A DNA stretch of 64,000 nucleotides, from contig OX344762.1 of NCBI GenBank assembly GCA_947034895.1, positions 15,666,760 to 15,730,759 of the forward strand, read 5' to 3'. The notes below the pieces were generated by a model. The model saw nothing but the letters and a program-made list of their open reading frames with translations, was not told where the DNA came from and did not search any database. The translations under genes and the position numbers were made by a program. Source of the DNA: Rhytidiadelphus loreus. Its lineage: Eukaryota; Streptophyta; Bryopsida; Hypnales; Hylocomiaceae. Of the stretch, positions 1 to 11,622 are shown one piece after another (the stretch's first letter is position 1; each line of letters starts with the position of its first letter).

Positions 1-97
1 CACAAAAATGCGGTTTTCTAATAGTAAATTTGTATATAGCTCCAGCATGAGAGTCACAGACAGTTTAAAAGATACAGATACAGCCATAAAAGTTTAA

Positions 98-1036
98 CCC
101 TTCATTGCCAAAGGGGACCAAAAGTGTCCTCACATCACATCAAGTCCAATTCAAAACGCTATAACTTTTGCCTCCAGTGTCCAAATTCAATTAAACTTGT
201 TGGAATTTTTTTCTCTCTCTTTCTTAGTTTATGTAGTAAAATTTTTAGATCAATGTAAGATGTAATGATTTCTTGGAAGCCAACCTAAGTTCACAGGTTC
301 AATTTAAGTTTACCAAACTGCATTTGAAGGCTGCAACTTCGGAGGCTTGTATCTCCCTCATCCAATATTTGTTTTCAATAAAAATTTGTTGGATTATGTT
401 CCCCTTAAATTCTAGTTATTGTGTTAAAATTTTAATGTCAATCAAAGTTGTTTTGAATGTTTGGGAGCAATTCAAAGTTCAAAATCCCAACATTTTTGGA
501 TTACAGTGACCTTCGGCAGCTTGTTTCTTATTCATAGAGTGTCAATTTCCAATATTCTTTTGTAAAAGATGCACATACTAGTCTAGTTTATGTGGCTAAA
601 ATTTCATATATGAATCCAAGAAGTAACGAGTGACTGAGAAGCATTTTAGTAGTAGTAGGTTCAACCTTAGATGGGTTTTCTTACAACTTTTTTTTTTCTT
701 TTACATTTGAATGCCATTTTGTAGACACAATGAGTCAATTCCATTATTTTTTTTCACCAATGTGTTTGTATCTTGGTTTTGAATCACTTTATAGTTTAAA
801 TTTTTTCTATTTGAGTAGGTTTAGAAAGCAAATTTCAACATCCTTTTTCAACACTAAAACATTTTAATCTTGCAATCTACGTGGTCAAATGACTCCAAAT
901 TTGATTCACGTCATCTGCAACATGTACTCTACAAGATTGTACGGTTGGAATTTCTATACCTTACTGATATTTTGAACTGTAACACTTCGAAAGCAATGAT
1001 GTTTTTGAACTCAAATAGGCCTTAGGCGATGAGGGG
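98..1036. mobile_element. TTAA-flanked inverted-repeat element, 939 bp (long subfamily)
   Basis: TTAA lies directly outside both ends (94-97 and 1037-1040). The left end reads CCCTTCATTGCCAAAGG. The right end, reverse-complemented, reads CCCCTCATCGCCTAAGG, which matches at 14 of 17 positions. The interior is AT-rich with no coding potential, so the element is non-autonomous. A diverged copy in the same orientation starts at 49,394. TTAA target duplication with CCC-starting termini is the piggyBac superfamily signature; that assignment is inference from structure only. Confidence 0.7.
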
Positions 1037-1040
1037 TTAA

Positions 1041-2561
1041 TGGCCTTAGTGGCCTTATTAAAGTAGTGAGCAAGAAAACAAGTTCAAAACAAACTTCAAA
1101 CACTACAACAAGATAGAGAACAATAGAAGACTTGAGCCAATTTTCACAAATCTCTTGAATAAGGGTGACTTTAAGGTACGTATGTGTATAAATGAGTCAT
1201 TTTTTCCCTCTTATTTGTTTTGAATTTCAAATACAAACTAGGACTTATAAGCTCAACTAAGATCTTTAGAATCATTTGAAATTATAAATATAGATTTAAA
1301 ATAGTATAAAGCCTCTGTAGAGCTTTCCAAATCTGTATTATACTTAAAAAATAGACCAAAAAAATGAAGAAGACATGTATAAAACAAGTCTTGTAATAAG
1401 AATGGATGAAAAATAGTATAATTAATCTAAAATAGATCAAAAGGAAAAAAATAGAATTAAATTCAAAGTTCAAAACTTTAATAAAAGTGAATTTCAAATT
1501 GTAAGTTGATGGAAATAAGTAGAATACTAATTAGTGGTTAAACTTCATTAGTCTATAACTTTCAATAGGGAAGTCCAAACTCTCTAAGTCTTAGAAGTAT
1601 AAATAGATAAATTTAAGCTCTCCAAATTAAAAATGTTTAAAAAATTAAAAATAATAAATAAGCAAAAGAAATCTAAAACCTTAAATATCAAGTAGATAGC
1701 CATTTGGAATCTTGTGAAGACAACTAAGGAAATACTTAAATTGAGCATCCTTTAGAAGACACTTAGAAGATTATAGATCTAATTTATATTTAAAAAAATT
1801 AAATTTAAACAAGGAAAACAACATAGGATGAAGTTTGGTTTTAAAATGGGATGAAAGTAGAGACTATTCATCAAATATAGGTCAAATTTAGAAATTAGAC
1901 ACTGTAAGTAAACTCAGACTTATACCCAAAATCAAAATTCAATTTGAATCCAAAAGTCAATAGAAAACAACAAATGAAGTTTAAAGAGCAATTCCAAGTC
2001 AAAACTTCATCCAACCATAACTTCCACTAGGAATCTCCAAATTGAATAATTTTTATTATCTACAAAATAGAACGCCATGCTCTATGATTTAGGATAGCTA
2101 ACATGTGATTTTAGGCAATTTTATATGAAGAGAACAAAGTTTGGGGCATGGTTGAGCTAGAATTGTTGGAAATGCCAAACTCATGAAGTCTAAATCTTTT
2201 TCTTTTGTAATTTGAAGTACATAGAGCCATTACTTATCAACATTCATCCATTGCTTGGAAACTATAATGTACCATGCTTAGATACCCATTCTAAGAGTTT
2301 TTGCAACAAAAAACAAAAAACCAGTTGTGCTCGTCTTATCTCAAGGGTAAAGATAAAATGTTCACAATATAGGGGAAATAATTTTACCACGTACTAAAAG
2401 GACGAATCAATGTTCCTACTTACACTTAGAATTGCACGCTTTATTTAAATATAAAAAATTCTATTATATGGGAGCCAATCAATTGTTGGTACCATGTTGG
2501 CTCACATGTTGGTACCAAAGTTGAAGATCTAGTTCCCCTACTCATCACCTAACCTTGCAAA
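1041..2561. other. AT-rich intergenic DNA
   Basis: There is no convincing reading frame or RNA gene. The DNA is strongly AT-rich with scattered diverged fragments. Phrases such as 'cataacttccactagga' near 2,018 and 'ctataactttcaataggg' near 1,553 resemble the start of the 98-1036 element and suggest old, decayed copies. Confidence 0.5.
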
Positions 2562-2565
2562 TTAA

Positions 2566-3510
2566 TCCTTAAAGGTCGGAGTGTGTTTTGGAAGAAGAAA
2601 AGTCCAACATTGCTAATTTCTGATGCATTATTAAAAATTAATTAATTAATTTTTTTAATGCCAACATACAAAAGTGTATTAAACAAGTAGGTCAATGTGT
2701 AGAAAAGTTTCAGTCCATTTGATTGCATGGATTGAAAGATTATAACGTTTGAAGTGGAAAAGAAAGTTTTTTCATTCTTACCATCCTCTAACTGAATAAG
2801 TTTAGTAGACTCCAAGCCCTCTTGGAGTCAAATTTTTGCTAAAAACAAACAAACTTTGATCATCCATAAGAATATGATGTTAAATTCACTCGTGAAAATT
2901 TTTAGAAGTAAATATAGAGTCTAATTTACTCTAAATCACCCCGCAATGCAAAGAGGTTAAGTGAATTGACAATACACTAGCTATTTTTTGATGATTTTTT
3001 GTGCAATGAGGAAATTTTTTATTTGAAATCCTAATAAGAAAAGTTAGAGGCAAAAATTCGGAATATGTGGAAAAAATTTCAGTAACTTTGACTTCATAAA
3101 TTGCAAGATAATAGGGCTTGAAGTTAGAAGAAAATGTTTTTTCTTAAAACTATGCCAGCATAGCTAAACAAAGTTTGACTTCTCTTAGAATGTGATTTGA
3201 GAACTAAAATTTGTTTTTTTTGGAAAATTTTATGCCATATTTAATTAGATATATACGTCCTAAATTTCTAAAATTTATGAGTGTTTTTAAAATAAATGCT
3301 CAAATCCCTCAAACAGCCAAAAAAGTTTAAGGCAACATTAGTTTTGATTTGGACACCCAATTGGAAAAAAAAAATGATATTCCCACCTAATGGGATACAT
3401 GTTCACACCTTGTGTATCAAAATATTGTGAACATTCAACAAAAATTGACTTTGTAGGAACCTACCAAGATTTTCAATGGTTTGATCAACAAGATAGTTGG
3501 CCTTTAGGAG
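2566..3510. mobile_element. TTAA-flanked inverted-repeat element, 945 bp
   Basis: TTAA at 2562-2565 and 3511-3514 flanks the element. The left end is TCCTTAAAGGTCGG and the right end reverse-complemented is CTCCTAAAGGCCAA, a short imperfect terminal repeat. It has almost the same length as the 98-1036 element, and the interiors share phrases such as 'ttgaaagattataacgttt'. A truncated direct copy is at about 26,595-27,215. It has no open reading frame. Confidence 0.6.
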
Positions 3511-3514
3511 TTAA

Positions 3515-4334
3515 GATGGACACCCCAAAATACATCACTAATCCAAAACTGCCATCATCACTCTAAGTACATCTCCAAAACCAATACTATACTTGGAGGG
3601 CAAGATTGACACATTGATGCCAAATAATTAATTAAAGTTTGAAAAATAGATTTGGCACTTTAAAATTTGGCATCAAATTCAAAATAAAACCAACATATTT
3701 AAGTAGCAACTATATTACATAGATTCAAAAGTCACTTAATTGGTTTATGTAGTGATGAAAAGACCAGTTTATTACACAAGTGTGGTGATAGGAGGTAAAA
3801 CAACCGTGTGGGATGTGAGTAAACGATTAGGAGTAGTAGGAACTCAACCTCTCATAATTAAGTCAAAAGGAGGAATTTTGTTCAAAGCAAAATTTCAGAC
3901 CTCATTTAGGCAGTGTAGAATAACTTTTGAAAAAATATTTCAACTAAAGTAATGTAAAAAATCAAGCTAACTTTCATCTCCAAAATCCTTTTGAGATTTT
4001 GAGCCTTCGATCAAAAGTTATGGACAAAGTTCAAAGAGGGTACTAGAAAAAAAAACGTTTTTCTTGACGCATTTTTTGTGACATTCACTTGTTTTTATGT
4101 TACATTTGATATTACAACTAACATCTCAATGTTATGACTGATGTCATTGTTGACAAAAAAAAACTAGGTGGATGTCACTAAAAAATGCATCATGCAAAAC
4201 ATAGGTTTCTTCTAGTGAGGGGTGGAAGGGACATTGTCTTTGACATTTTCAAACACCATCATTGAAATTTTTTTCCATAATTTTTTTTCTCTTTTTGTCT
4301 TTCTTTAAAATAATTATTTTACGCCAACCCTACC
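3515..4334. other. AT-rich intergenic DNA with a repeat fragment
   Basis: No gene is seen. A phrase at about 3,545-3,590 (ccatcatcactctaagtac) recurs at about 6,130 and 40,805, in front of the ~174 bp repeat unit. This suggests the stretch is the left part of the same interspersed repeat. Confidence 0.45.
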
Positions 4335-5029
4335 CTACAATGATTATATGTACCTATATGAACAAAACAATTTTTAGAACATCTCCCCAAATAAACTTTG
4401 ATCCTTCCTAACTTTTGCATACAAGATCCACATGCCATGTTCTTTGGTGCGTTGGAACCTCCTTATACTTGCCAACAAGAAAATCAATTAAAATTTGACC
4501 AGTCTAATAATAGCTACAATATGTACCTATGTGGAAGAAACAATTTTAGAACATTTACCAAAACAAACTTTGACCCTTCCTAACTTTTGCATACAATATT
4601 CAAATACCACATTCTTTGGTGCGTTGGAACCTCCTTTCACTTGCCAACAAGAAATCAATGAAAATTTGACCAATCTAGAAATAGATACAATATGTACCTA
4701 TGTGGAAGAAACGATTTTAAAACATCTACCAAAACAAACTTTGACCCTTCCTAACTTTTGCATACAATATCCAAATCCTGCGTTCTTGGGTGGGTTGGAA
4801 CCTCCTTTCACTTCCCAACAAGAAAATCAATGAAAATTTGACTAGTCTAACAATAGCTACAATATGTATCTATGTGGAAGAAACTATTTTTAGAACATCT
4901 ACCAAAACAAACTTTAACCCTTCCTAACTTTTGCATACAATATCCAAATCCCTTGTTCTTTGGTGCGTTGGAACCTCCTTTCACTTGCCACCTCAAATAT
5001 CAATGTGCCCAGCCTAATACTAATTATAA
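4335..5029. repeat. Tandem array of four ~174 bp units
   Basis: Units start at 4335, 4514, 4685 and 4857 (lengths 179, 171, 172 and about 173). Each begins with a form of 'ctacaatatgtacctatgtg', continues with 'aaacaaactttgacccttcc' and 'tttggtgcgttggaacctcc', and ends near 'gaccagtctaataatag'. Single copies of the same unit occur at about 6,235-6,410, 14,440-14,600 and 40,845-40,935, so the array is a local amplification of one segment of an interspersed repeat. Confidence 0.85.
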
Positions 5030-5400
5030 CAGAAACTAGGCACACCTTTGCAACTGGGCCCAGTAGCCCAAAGTGGCGGTTTGGGGGATGCCCATGCCCC
5101 CTTCCCCCTTTTCTGACAGCACTGAGTCCTGCCGCGGTGTTTCCGAATGGCTTTGGCAGTAACTTACTTCCCACTGACTGACTGACTGACTCAGCTCTGT
5201 CCCAGAAACAGTGGCTTTAGGTCGATCAGTCTTGGAGAAGGTTGTGGCCGGATAATGCCAATGATAAGAACATAATGTAAATAGTATTGAAAAAACATGG
5301 GCATTCAAGTGCCCCCGCCTAGATTCGGAATTCGGCCTTGAACTTGGTGCCCCAAGTGTAGCCTTCATCACAACTGCAGCAGCGGACCAATTTTTTTTTT
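5030..5400. other. GC-richer segment following the 174 bp array
   Basis: This stretch is clearly richer in GC than its neighbours and has a (CTGA)n tract at about 5,177-5,192 and a T run at about 5,393-5,409. Reading frames exist on both strands, but none resembles a known protein. The first part (gtggcggtttgggggatgcc) matches the sequence after the single repeat copies at about 6,418 and 14,614, so at least its start belongs to the repeat. Confidence 0.45.
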
Positions 5401-5654
5401 TTTTTTTTCATTTTTTTTTCCCATTTTTCCATTCATTTTTTTAATGAAGTGCCAAATGGGGGATATAAAATGTTCTAAGGTAGGAGGTCCATAAATTGTC
5501 CACCTTAGAGCTGAAAGTAAAATTTGGGGAGGTGAAGCAATATTTTTTAGTAAATTGTACTTAAAAGACAAGTGGAATTGGCATCTAACCAAAGTCGTTT
5601 CATATTTTTGGGAGCTTTGTGGAACTTGTTATGAATTTTTGAAGTTGAAATGAC

Positions 5655-5776
5655 ATAAGGCTTTAAAATCGCCCACCTCCTCAAATGTACATTGTTTGTA
5701 CATTAGTGAAGGCTATGAAAAAAGAAACATGTACAAATAGTGTATATTTGAGGAAGTGGGTGCTTTTAGAGCCTAT
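5655..5776. repeat. Long imperfect hairpin (foldback), 122 bp
   Basis: Two arms of about 48 bases, separated by a loop of roughly 28 bases, are inverted copies of each other with about eight mismatches. The left arm core is CCCACCTCCTCAAATGTACA and the right arm core, reverse-complemented, is CCCACTTCCTCAAATATACA. This could be a very small foldback transposon or a transcribed hairpin of the size of a plant miRNA precursor. No target site duplication is clear. Confidence 0.6.
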
Positions 5777-6119
5777 GCACTTTTAGAACCTTCTACTTGA
5801 ATTTTGTGGAGCTTCAAATTTCAACATTCATATTGGATAGAAAATATCACATTAGGACATACCATATGTGCATAATTTTGTTTTCATCTACAATCTGACA
5901 ATTTCATCCAAGATTTATTTTTTTAATTCAAAGATTTCTGGCGAAAAGCTTCATGATTTGTTGCCCTTTTCCGTGGTGTAATCTAACACTGTAATGCCCC
6001 CAAAGAGAGCCTTGTTGTGGATGTTCATGTTGACAAAGAAGATTGAACGGAGTTATGGAGCTATTGAGCTATTTGGTTGGGCCAACTATGAACAGAAATA
6101 AGCCCAAATTGCACCCTGT

Positions 6120-6158
6120 CAAAAACTTCCATCATCAGGGTGTGGACATCTCCAAAAT

Positions 6159-6236
<78 letters not shown>

Positions 6237-6445
6237 CATATGTAGAAGAAATGATTTTAGAACATCTACCAAAAACAATTTGACCTTTTATAACTTTTGC
6301 ATATGGTATCCAAATGTTGCATTCTTTGGTGTCTTGGAGCCTCCTTTCACTTCCCAACAAGGAAATCGTTGAAAATGTGACCAGTTTAATAATAGTAACC
6401 AGGCACAATAGCAAAAATTGGCAGTTTGGGGAGTACCTTCCTTAC
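6120..6445 (+). repeat. Dispersed copy of the 174 bp repeat with an expanded AT tract
   Basis: The left part matches the sequence before the unit at 40,805. The unit itself runs from about 6,235 to 6,410, and the tail (ggcagtttggggagtacc) corresponds to the sequence after the tandem array at 5,065. The copy is interrupted by the AT microsatellite. Confidence 0.7.
6161..6231. repeat. (AT)n microsatellite, about 35 units
   Basis: An uninterrupted AT dinucleotide run inside a dispersed repeat copy. The equivalent place in the copy at 40,845 reads 'aatgtgtaagcat', so the run is a local expansion. It creates meaningless Ile-Tyr frames on both strands. Confidence 0.95.
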
Positions 6446-6783
6446 TTTAGATTGGAAATTTGGAAGAAAAAATCGTCTCAATGCTTCAATAAATTAAAAA
6501 AAATAAGTAAATTATATATATTTATATAATTCTTATTCTTGTTCTTATTCTTGTTCTTGTAAGTGGCAGTCGCTGTTTGTCTGTTTGTGGATCTTGCATC
6601 GAGATGCAACAGTATAACCACCACGTTGTTTTTATATTTCAATCATTTTAAATTCAACGCATCATTTATTTGTTCGTTTGTTTACTCAAAAGCAAGAATT
6701 AGATTGCCATTATAATATGACGGTGACATATCTGATTGAATTTTGTTGAAGAAATTAAACGAAGACTCAGGTTGAAGTAACTA

Positions 6784-7139
6784 AAGTATCAACACCTCAA
6801 AGTGACATTTTTGTAATTCCATCTTACCTCAGATGAGATTATTAGCAAACTCAAGAGAATTGCACCCCAAGGGTTTTTGTAATTTTATGACATTCTAGTA
6901 ATATTTTACTAATTTTCAAAGTTGAGAACGTAGAGTAGCCTATAAGCTTACATAACACTAGAATGGACACTCTTGAAGCATAAAATGCGTCAACTTTCAT
7001 TGATTGCTTCCAAAAACTCCTCACCTTTGATTGGTTGCTTTTGAAAAGTTATGGTGGTTTTTAGTTATAGAGGTGTTCATTCAAGGCCATTTTTTAAATG
7101 TCAAAGAAGAGTGTGTATTGCAATTAGGTGTTGCTACCT
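6784..7139. mobile_element. TA-flanked inverted-repeat element, 356 bp
   Basis: The right end is GGTGTTGCTACCT followed by TA. The left end, after TA at 6782-6783, is AAGTATCAACACCT, matching the reverse complement of the right end at 12 of 14 bases. Size and termini place it with the elements at 50,105-50,487 and 53,335-53,632. It is non-coding. Confidence 0.6.
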
Positions 7140-7604
7140 TACCTCTTCTACCCTCTATAGTTTTGTCATTGAAGGGCCTTTCAAAACAATACCAAATGTG
7201 ATGTTAACTCCCAAAGTTCTCAACAATTTCAACCCCAAAAATGTCCCAAAACATCCTTTCCTAAAATGATACAAATATTTTTGTAGATAAAAGTATGCCC
7301 TCCAAATTACAAAGTCAAAATCCTCACTAATTACAAGATGTTCATGGTTGAATTTCAAAAACAAGATTTTTTTCAAATCCATGTAATGATACTCCCAATT
7401 TAGATCATTATTGCACTTCATGCATGCTTTAAAAGTCACAAAATGGTCAAGTACTCTATTTCTATGGTTTCACATTTTAAGCATGATAAGGATTAGATAT
7501 TAACCCATATATGTCCAACCAATTATATTTAATTTGTTCCTCTTCTATTACAAATTTTATGGATCCAAAAACAATCTTATATTGAAATCCCTCAGTCCAT
7601 CCAT
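7140..7604. other. AT-rich intergenic DNA
   Basis: No gene, RNA or structured repeat is recognised between the two flanking elements. Confidence 0.4.
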
Positions 7605-7608
7605 TTAA

Positions 7609-8173
7609 CCCCTAAAAGACCAAGGCAAAATTTGGGACAAAAATTATGAAAAACTACCACTTTCTAGGATAGTGAGAAGACATGAAAAAGGGGGGGGGGG
7701 TGTCAAAATTCAACCATACAAATTTGTACAAGACTACTATGGAAAAAAATTTAGAAACTTTGACCACACAAATTGAAAGATTATAACGTTTGAAGCTAGA
7801 AGAATTTTTTTTCTTGATCTTGCATGATAGTATCAATAAACTTTAAATTCCTCCTAAATTGAGATATTACAATATATATGGGGGAGGGGTACATCTGCAT
7901 CTTGTATCATATAAGTTACATACCTACTAAATTTCAAAATTGTAGGAGGAGTTTTGCACATGTTGCTTGAAGCTGCTCTGGCTACCCAAAAAGTTTAGGG
8001 TAACATAACTTTTGATCTAGGCACCTAACTAGGAAAAAAATTATATTTGCATTAAGAGGGGACAAATTCACACCTTGTGTCAAAATTTGAAGAACATTTG
8101 TTAAAAAATGACTTCATATGCATCTACGTAAGATCACTTGCATACATTCAATGGTCATTTGGTCCTTTAGAGG
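7609..8173. mobile_element. TTAA-flanked inverted-repeat element, 565 bp (medium subfamily)
   Basis: TTAA lies at 7605-7608 and 8174-8177. The left end is CCCCTAAAAGACCAA and the right end reverse-complemented is CCTCTAAAGGACCAA (13 of 15). An inverted copy of almost equal length is at 38,881-39,442; both carry the phrase TTGAAAGATTATAACGTTTG in opposite orientation. A G run of ten lies near 7,690. It has no coding capacity. Confidence 0.75.
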
Positions 8174-8177
8174 TTAA

Positions 8178-9884
8178 TTCATTGATAGTCTTTCCAAAGT
8201 TAGAAAAAAAATCTTAATTAAGATAATAATTCTTCTTTAGATGAATTTTCAAATTCAAACAATTCAAAGATTATTCACTGGGGATTGTTTTGGAATAGAG
8301 ACATAGTCAATGGGAGATCATTCCAAGAAAATAAATATTCCATGGGTAGTGCAAGTGATCAAAGGCTAATTGGTTCGAACAAATAATTGAAGGACACTGT
8401 CAAGTAGAAAACTTGTTTTTTTATTGTACCTCAATTAATTACAAGGTTTTGAAAATAATATTCCATTACTCCAATCCCTATAAAAATTGGTGTGGATATT
8501 ATCAACTATTCATAATGGCATTTGCTAAAAAAGGCAAACTTTTATTTTGTGAAAATTTTGAGACATGACTTTTTGAAGTCATTTAGCCTTAGATGAAAAA
8601 ACTTTTTTTTTTCAATAACTAAACTTAGATAGTAAATATTGAAAAATCCATACAACTCTTTGAAAATGTGTGGTAAGGGTGGAGGTGAATTTGAAGTGAA
8701 CAAGATCCTAAATTTAAAAAATTATATAGATTGGAAAAACTGTAATACTTTGATTTTTTATAAACAACAATTTGATTGGGGAGATTTTAGAAAGAGACAC
8801 CCCTTATATCTTTAGGAATTAACCTTGAAAGGCTCACCGAGGTAATTTTTTTAATTTGACAATAATGAAAGATCTATCTCCAAGGTGATTTGCCAAAAAT
8901 GATTCAATTTTTGAACCAATAGTTGCATTCTTCATTTCTACAAAAATCTTGAAAAACATCCATTGGCCACAATGTCCTTCCAAGGTTAAATGACATCAAT
9001 ATTATGATGATAGTTGTTACTAATTGAAGTAAACAACTTTATATGTTAAAGGATGCTTGTAGTGTTGGGAATTCTTGTTAGTTGCCAATTGATAATTAAG
9101 TTGGTTAGTAGTTGATGTTAGGGTTAGAGGAGGTTAGGGTTAGCTTGTCTCTTAGGATTGTAGTTGGCTATTCAAAGACAAGGGTTGTTACCTTGCTTCT
9201 CTCTTATTCTTGTTGGGTTTGAGGTGTAGGATGCATTTGGATGCTAAATTTTATGTTTGTGATTTATTAGTAAAAAAAAGCATTGATGTGATGAATTTTG
9301 GGTTTGAGTTTTAATAAAGTGTTGGATCAAGGCAAAAATTTTGATCTAAGTTTGGGGATAGCTGATTTACTATAATATCATTTTTTAGATCTACATCTAT
9401 TATAGAAAAGGAAGTATGAGGCTTCAAAGTAGAGGTATATTTAGAATTAAGGCAGTCAAAAAGGGTGTATTCGGGAGCTTCAATGTTATTGAATTTTTGT
9501 GATATGGCTATGAAATTTGGAGGGTATTTATTTATTTATTTATCTACTACCTTATATATAAAAAATTGGATACAACGGAAATGGGACCTACAAGTTATGC
9601 ACAAAATACAATTGGGGTGTAGCGACTATAACTTCACAATAAGTCAGTAGTAGAAAATGTCCACCCAAGCTAAATAGTATATTAAATCAAGATGAAAATT
9701 GATATTTGAGAATTTGACTAGATTATCTATATAGTGGCAAAGTTTCAAGATATTTGGAATGATAATCTATTGTTTACGCTAAGTCAAAGCTAGCCATGAC
9801 AATTTCTTGATTGTTGTGGGAATTATAGGATGGGGATTTTGGCAAAAGAAATTTAGGAATAGGGAATTTGGAAATAGGCTTAGA
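8178..9884. other. AT-rich intergenic DNA
   Basis: No gene is recognised. Frames are short and AT-biased. Two TTAGGG-like hexamers near 9,120-9,150 are too few to be telomeric. Confidence 0.4.
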
Positions 9885-10144
9885 ATAATTTAGGAGGGTT
9901 AAGGGTATAAAGAGATTATACGCAAAGCATTTCTACAATGAAAGCACTGCGCTATTCTAGACCTATTCATACAACTTTGTGATATTAGAATGAAAGTTGC
10001 TTTTAGTTGTTGAAATATTGATAATTTAGGAGGATTACAGGTCCAAAGAGATTATACACAAAGCAAAAGCACTGCATTATTTTAAACCTATTCACACCAC
10101 TTGTGATATCGGAATGAAAATTGTTTTTAGTTGTTGAAATATTA
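9885..10144. repeat. Two-copy tandem duplication, period 136 bp
   Basis: The segment starting 'ataatttaggagggttaagg' at 9885 is repeated from 10,021 ('ataatttaggaggattacag'). Both copies end with 'tttagttgttgaaatatt'. The second copy has lost about a dozen bases. It is non-coding. Confidence 0.8.
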
Positions 10145-10411
10145 ATCTAATGGTATATGCCTTGCCATATTTTAGTACATAATTTGTATCCTAAAGTTCA
10201 AATGTAACATTTTGTACTTTTAAGTAAAGCAAAAGATCTACACTTCTTTGCAATTTTTTTTCCAAATAGTAAGATTTGGTACATATTAAAAATAGGAATA
10301 TTTTGCAAGGTTCATTTTTTCTACATAGTTTTTTTCCATCATCTATTTTTTGATCTATTTTCCATCAAACTTGCTCTAAAACTATAATATATATTTTCTA
10401 CAAATCTTTAA

Positions 10412-10654
10412 CCCCTGAGCGCCCGAGGGGCCAAAATATGGCCTCTCCATTTTTGAAAAAATGTCCTTGTTTGACTCTTATAATCTTTTCAATGGTACAG
10501 TCAAAGGACGCGTCCTTCTCCATGTATCTTTGGACATGTCTCTACTATCAATCGGTACAGTCAATTAGTGTAGATCTTCTTTTAGGTGATAATTTAATTG
10601 GAATGAGTATAGAAAGGTTTGGATTTTTGTGAACATGGTCTGGGCGCTCAGGGG
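10412..10654. mobile_element. TTAA-flanked miniature element, 243 bp
   Basis: TTAA occurs at 10,408-10,411 and 10,655-10,658, with a perfect 13 bp terminal inverted repeat CCCCTGAGCGCCC. Just inside the left end, GAGGGGCCAAAA resembles the inside of the 49,394 element (AAGGGGACCAAAA), so the families share terminal structure. This is the cleanest member of the TTAA group in the window. Confidence 0.85.
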
Positions 10655-10658
10655 TTAA

Positions 10659-11590
10659 GGATCAAGGGCTAAGGATTTTCTACATTATCTCATTTTTGGT
10701 CTATAGACCTTTTCCTCCAAGTAGAAATACACAAGCATGTAGAAGTTGTGTCAATTCCCATAGAAGGTAAATCAATATATTATATGCAAAAGACCTATAA
10801 TAAACACCTAGGGAATGACCCATTACAATCTTGCATCAATCCATCACAAACTTTTTTCAATAAATGAGATTGGGGCTACATTAGATTGAGTTAGTGGCCA
10901 CAATCAATGTCTTGGATGATGGTGATGGAGTGATTAGTGACTACAATAGTAACTTCCACTTTTTGAGTGTAAATTCATCTTAGTAAGTGATTTTTTTAGG
11001 CCTTCATGTTGTAGCCATGTTAGAAAATATTGTAATTGCTCTACATAATTAAGATGACCATTATGGATACGTTTTTTTGTTGGTTTGGGGGTAGTCTAGT
11101 GACTCCTTTGGGCCAATTAGGCAACACATTTAAAAAATTCATAACAAATTCATACTTTGTAAAAAAATCATAATTTTAGTTGATCTCTTCATTTCTCACA
11201 TTGGAATTTTTTTTCTTGTAATTTCAATAATTACAGCAATATGAACTTTGAACCTATAACCATGGTTTCTTGATTTTCTAATTTTACAACGACATTTGTA
11301 ACCTTGTTTTCATACCACAATGTTCTACACTAATATATACATATAGGCAAACCGACCATAACCGACCGAATAAGCAATTGGAGACATGATGTGGAGTACA
11401 AAAAGACCAAAGAAATATTTCCACGGGTGCAGAGATGTGTAGACTATTCCAAAACCGCTCATTTCAGAGACTACTTCTTATTCACTTTGGCACTCCAAAC
11501 CAAGCACATGTGTCACAAAAAGAATAGAGGAATTGATGGTCGGAAATCAAGAACTCATGTTCAAAAATTAGTCCCAGTCTTTCCTAAACT
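10659..11590. other. AT-rich intergenic DNA containing a dispersed repeat
   Basis: No gene is seen. About 10,928-11,170 is an inverted copy of about 28,335-28,575. Matching phrases include 'gagtgtaaattcatc' and 'ttcataacaaattcatactt'. Confidence 0.55.
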
Positions 11591-11622
11591 TCAGACACTC
11601 TATTGATTGTTGATGGGGTTGT

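Noticed and set aside
6043..6414. Frames with long Ile-Tyr runs on both strands
   Set aside because: They are produced by the (AT)n microsatellite inside a dispersed repeat.
9110..9155. TTAGGG-like hexamers suggesting an interstitial telomere repeat
   Set aside because: There are only two isolated copies, and the plant type is TTTAGGG.
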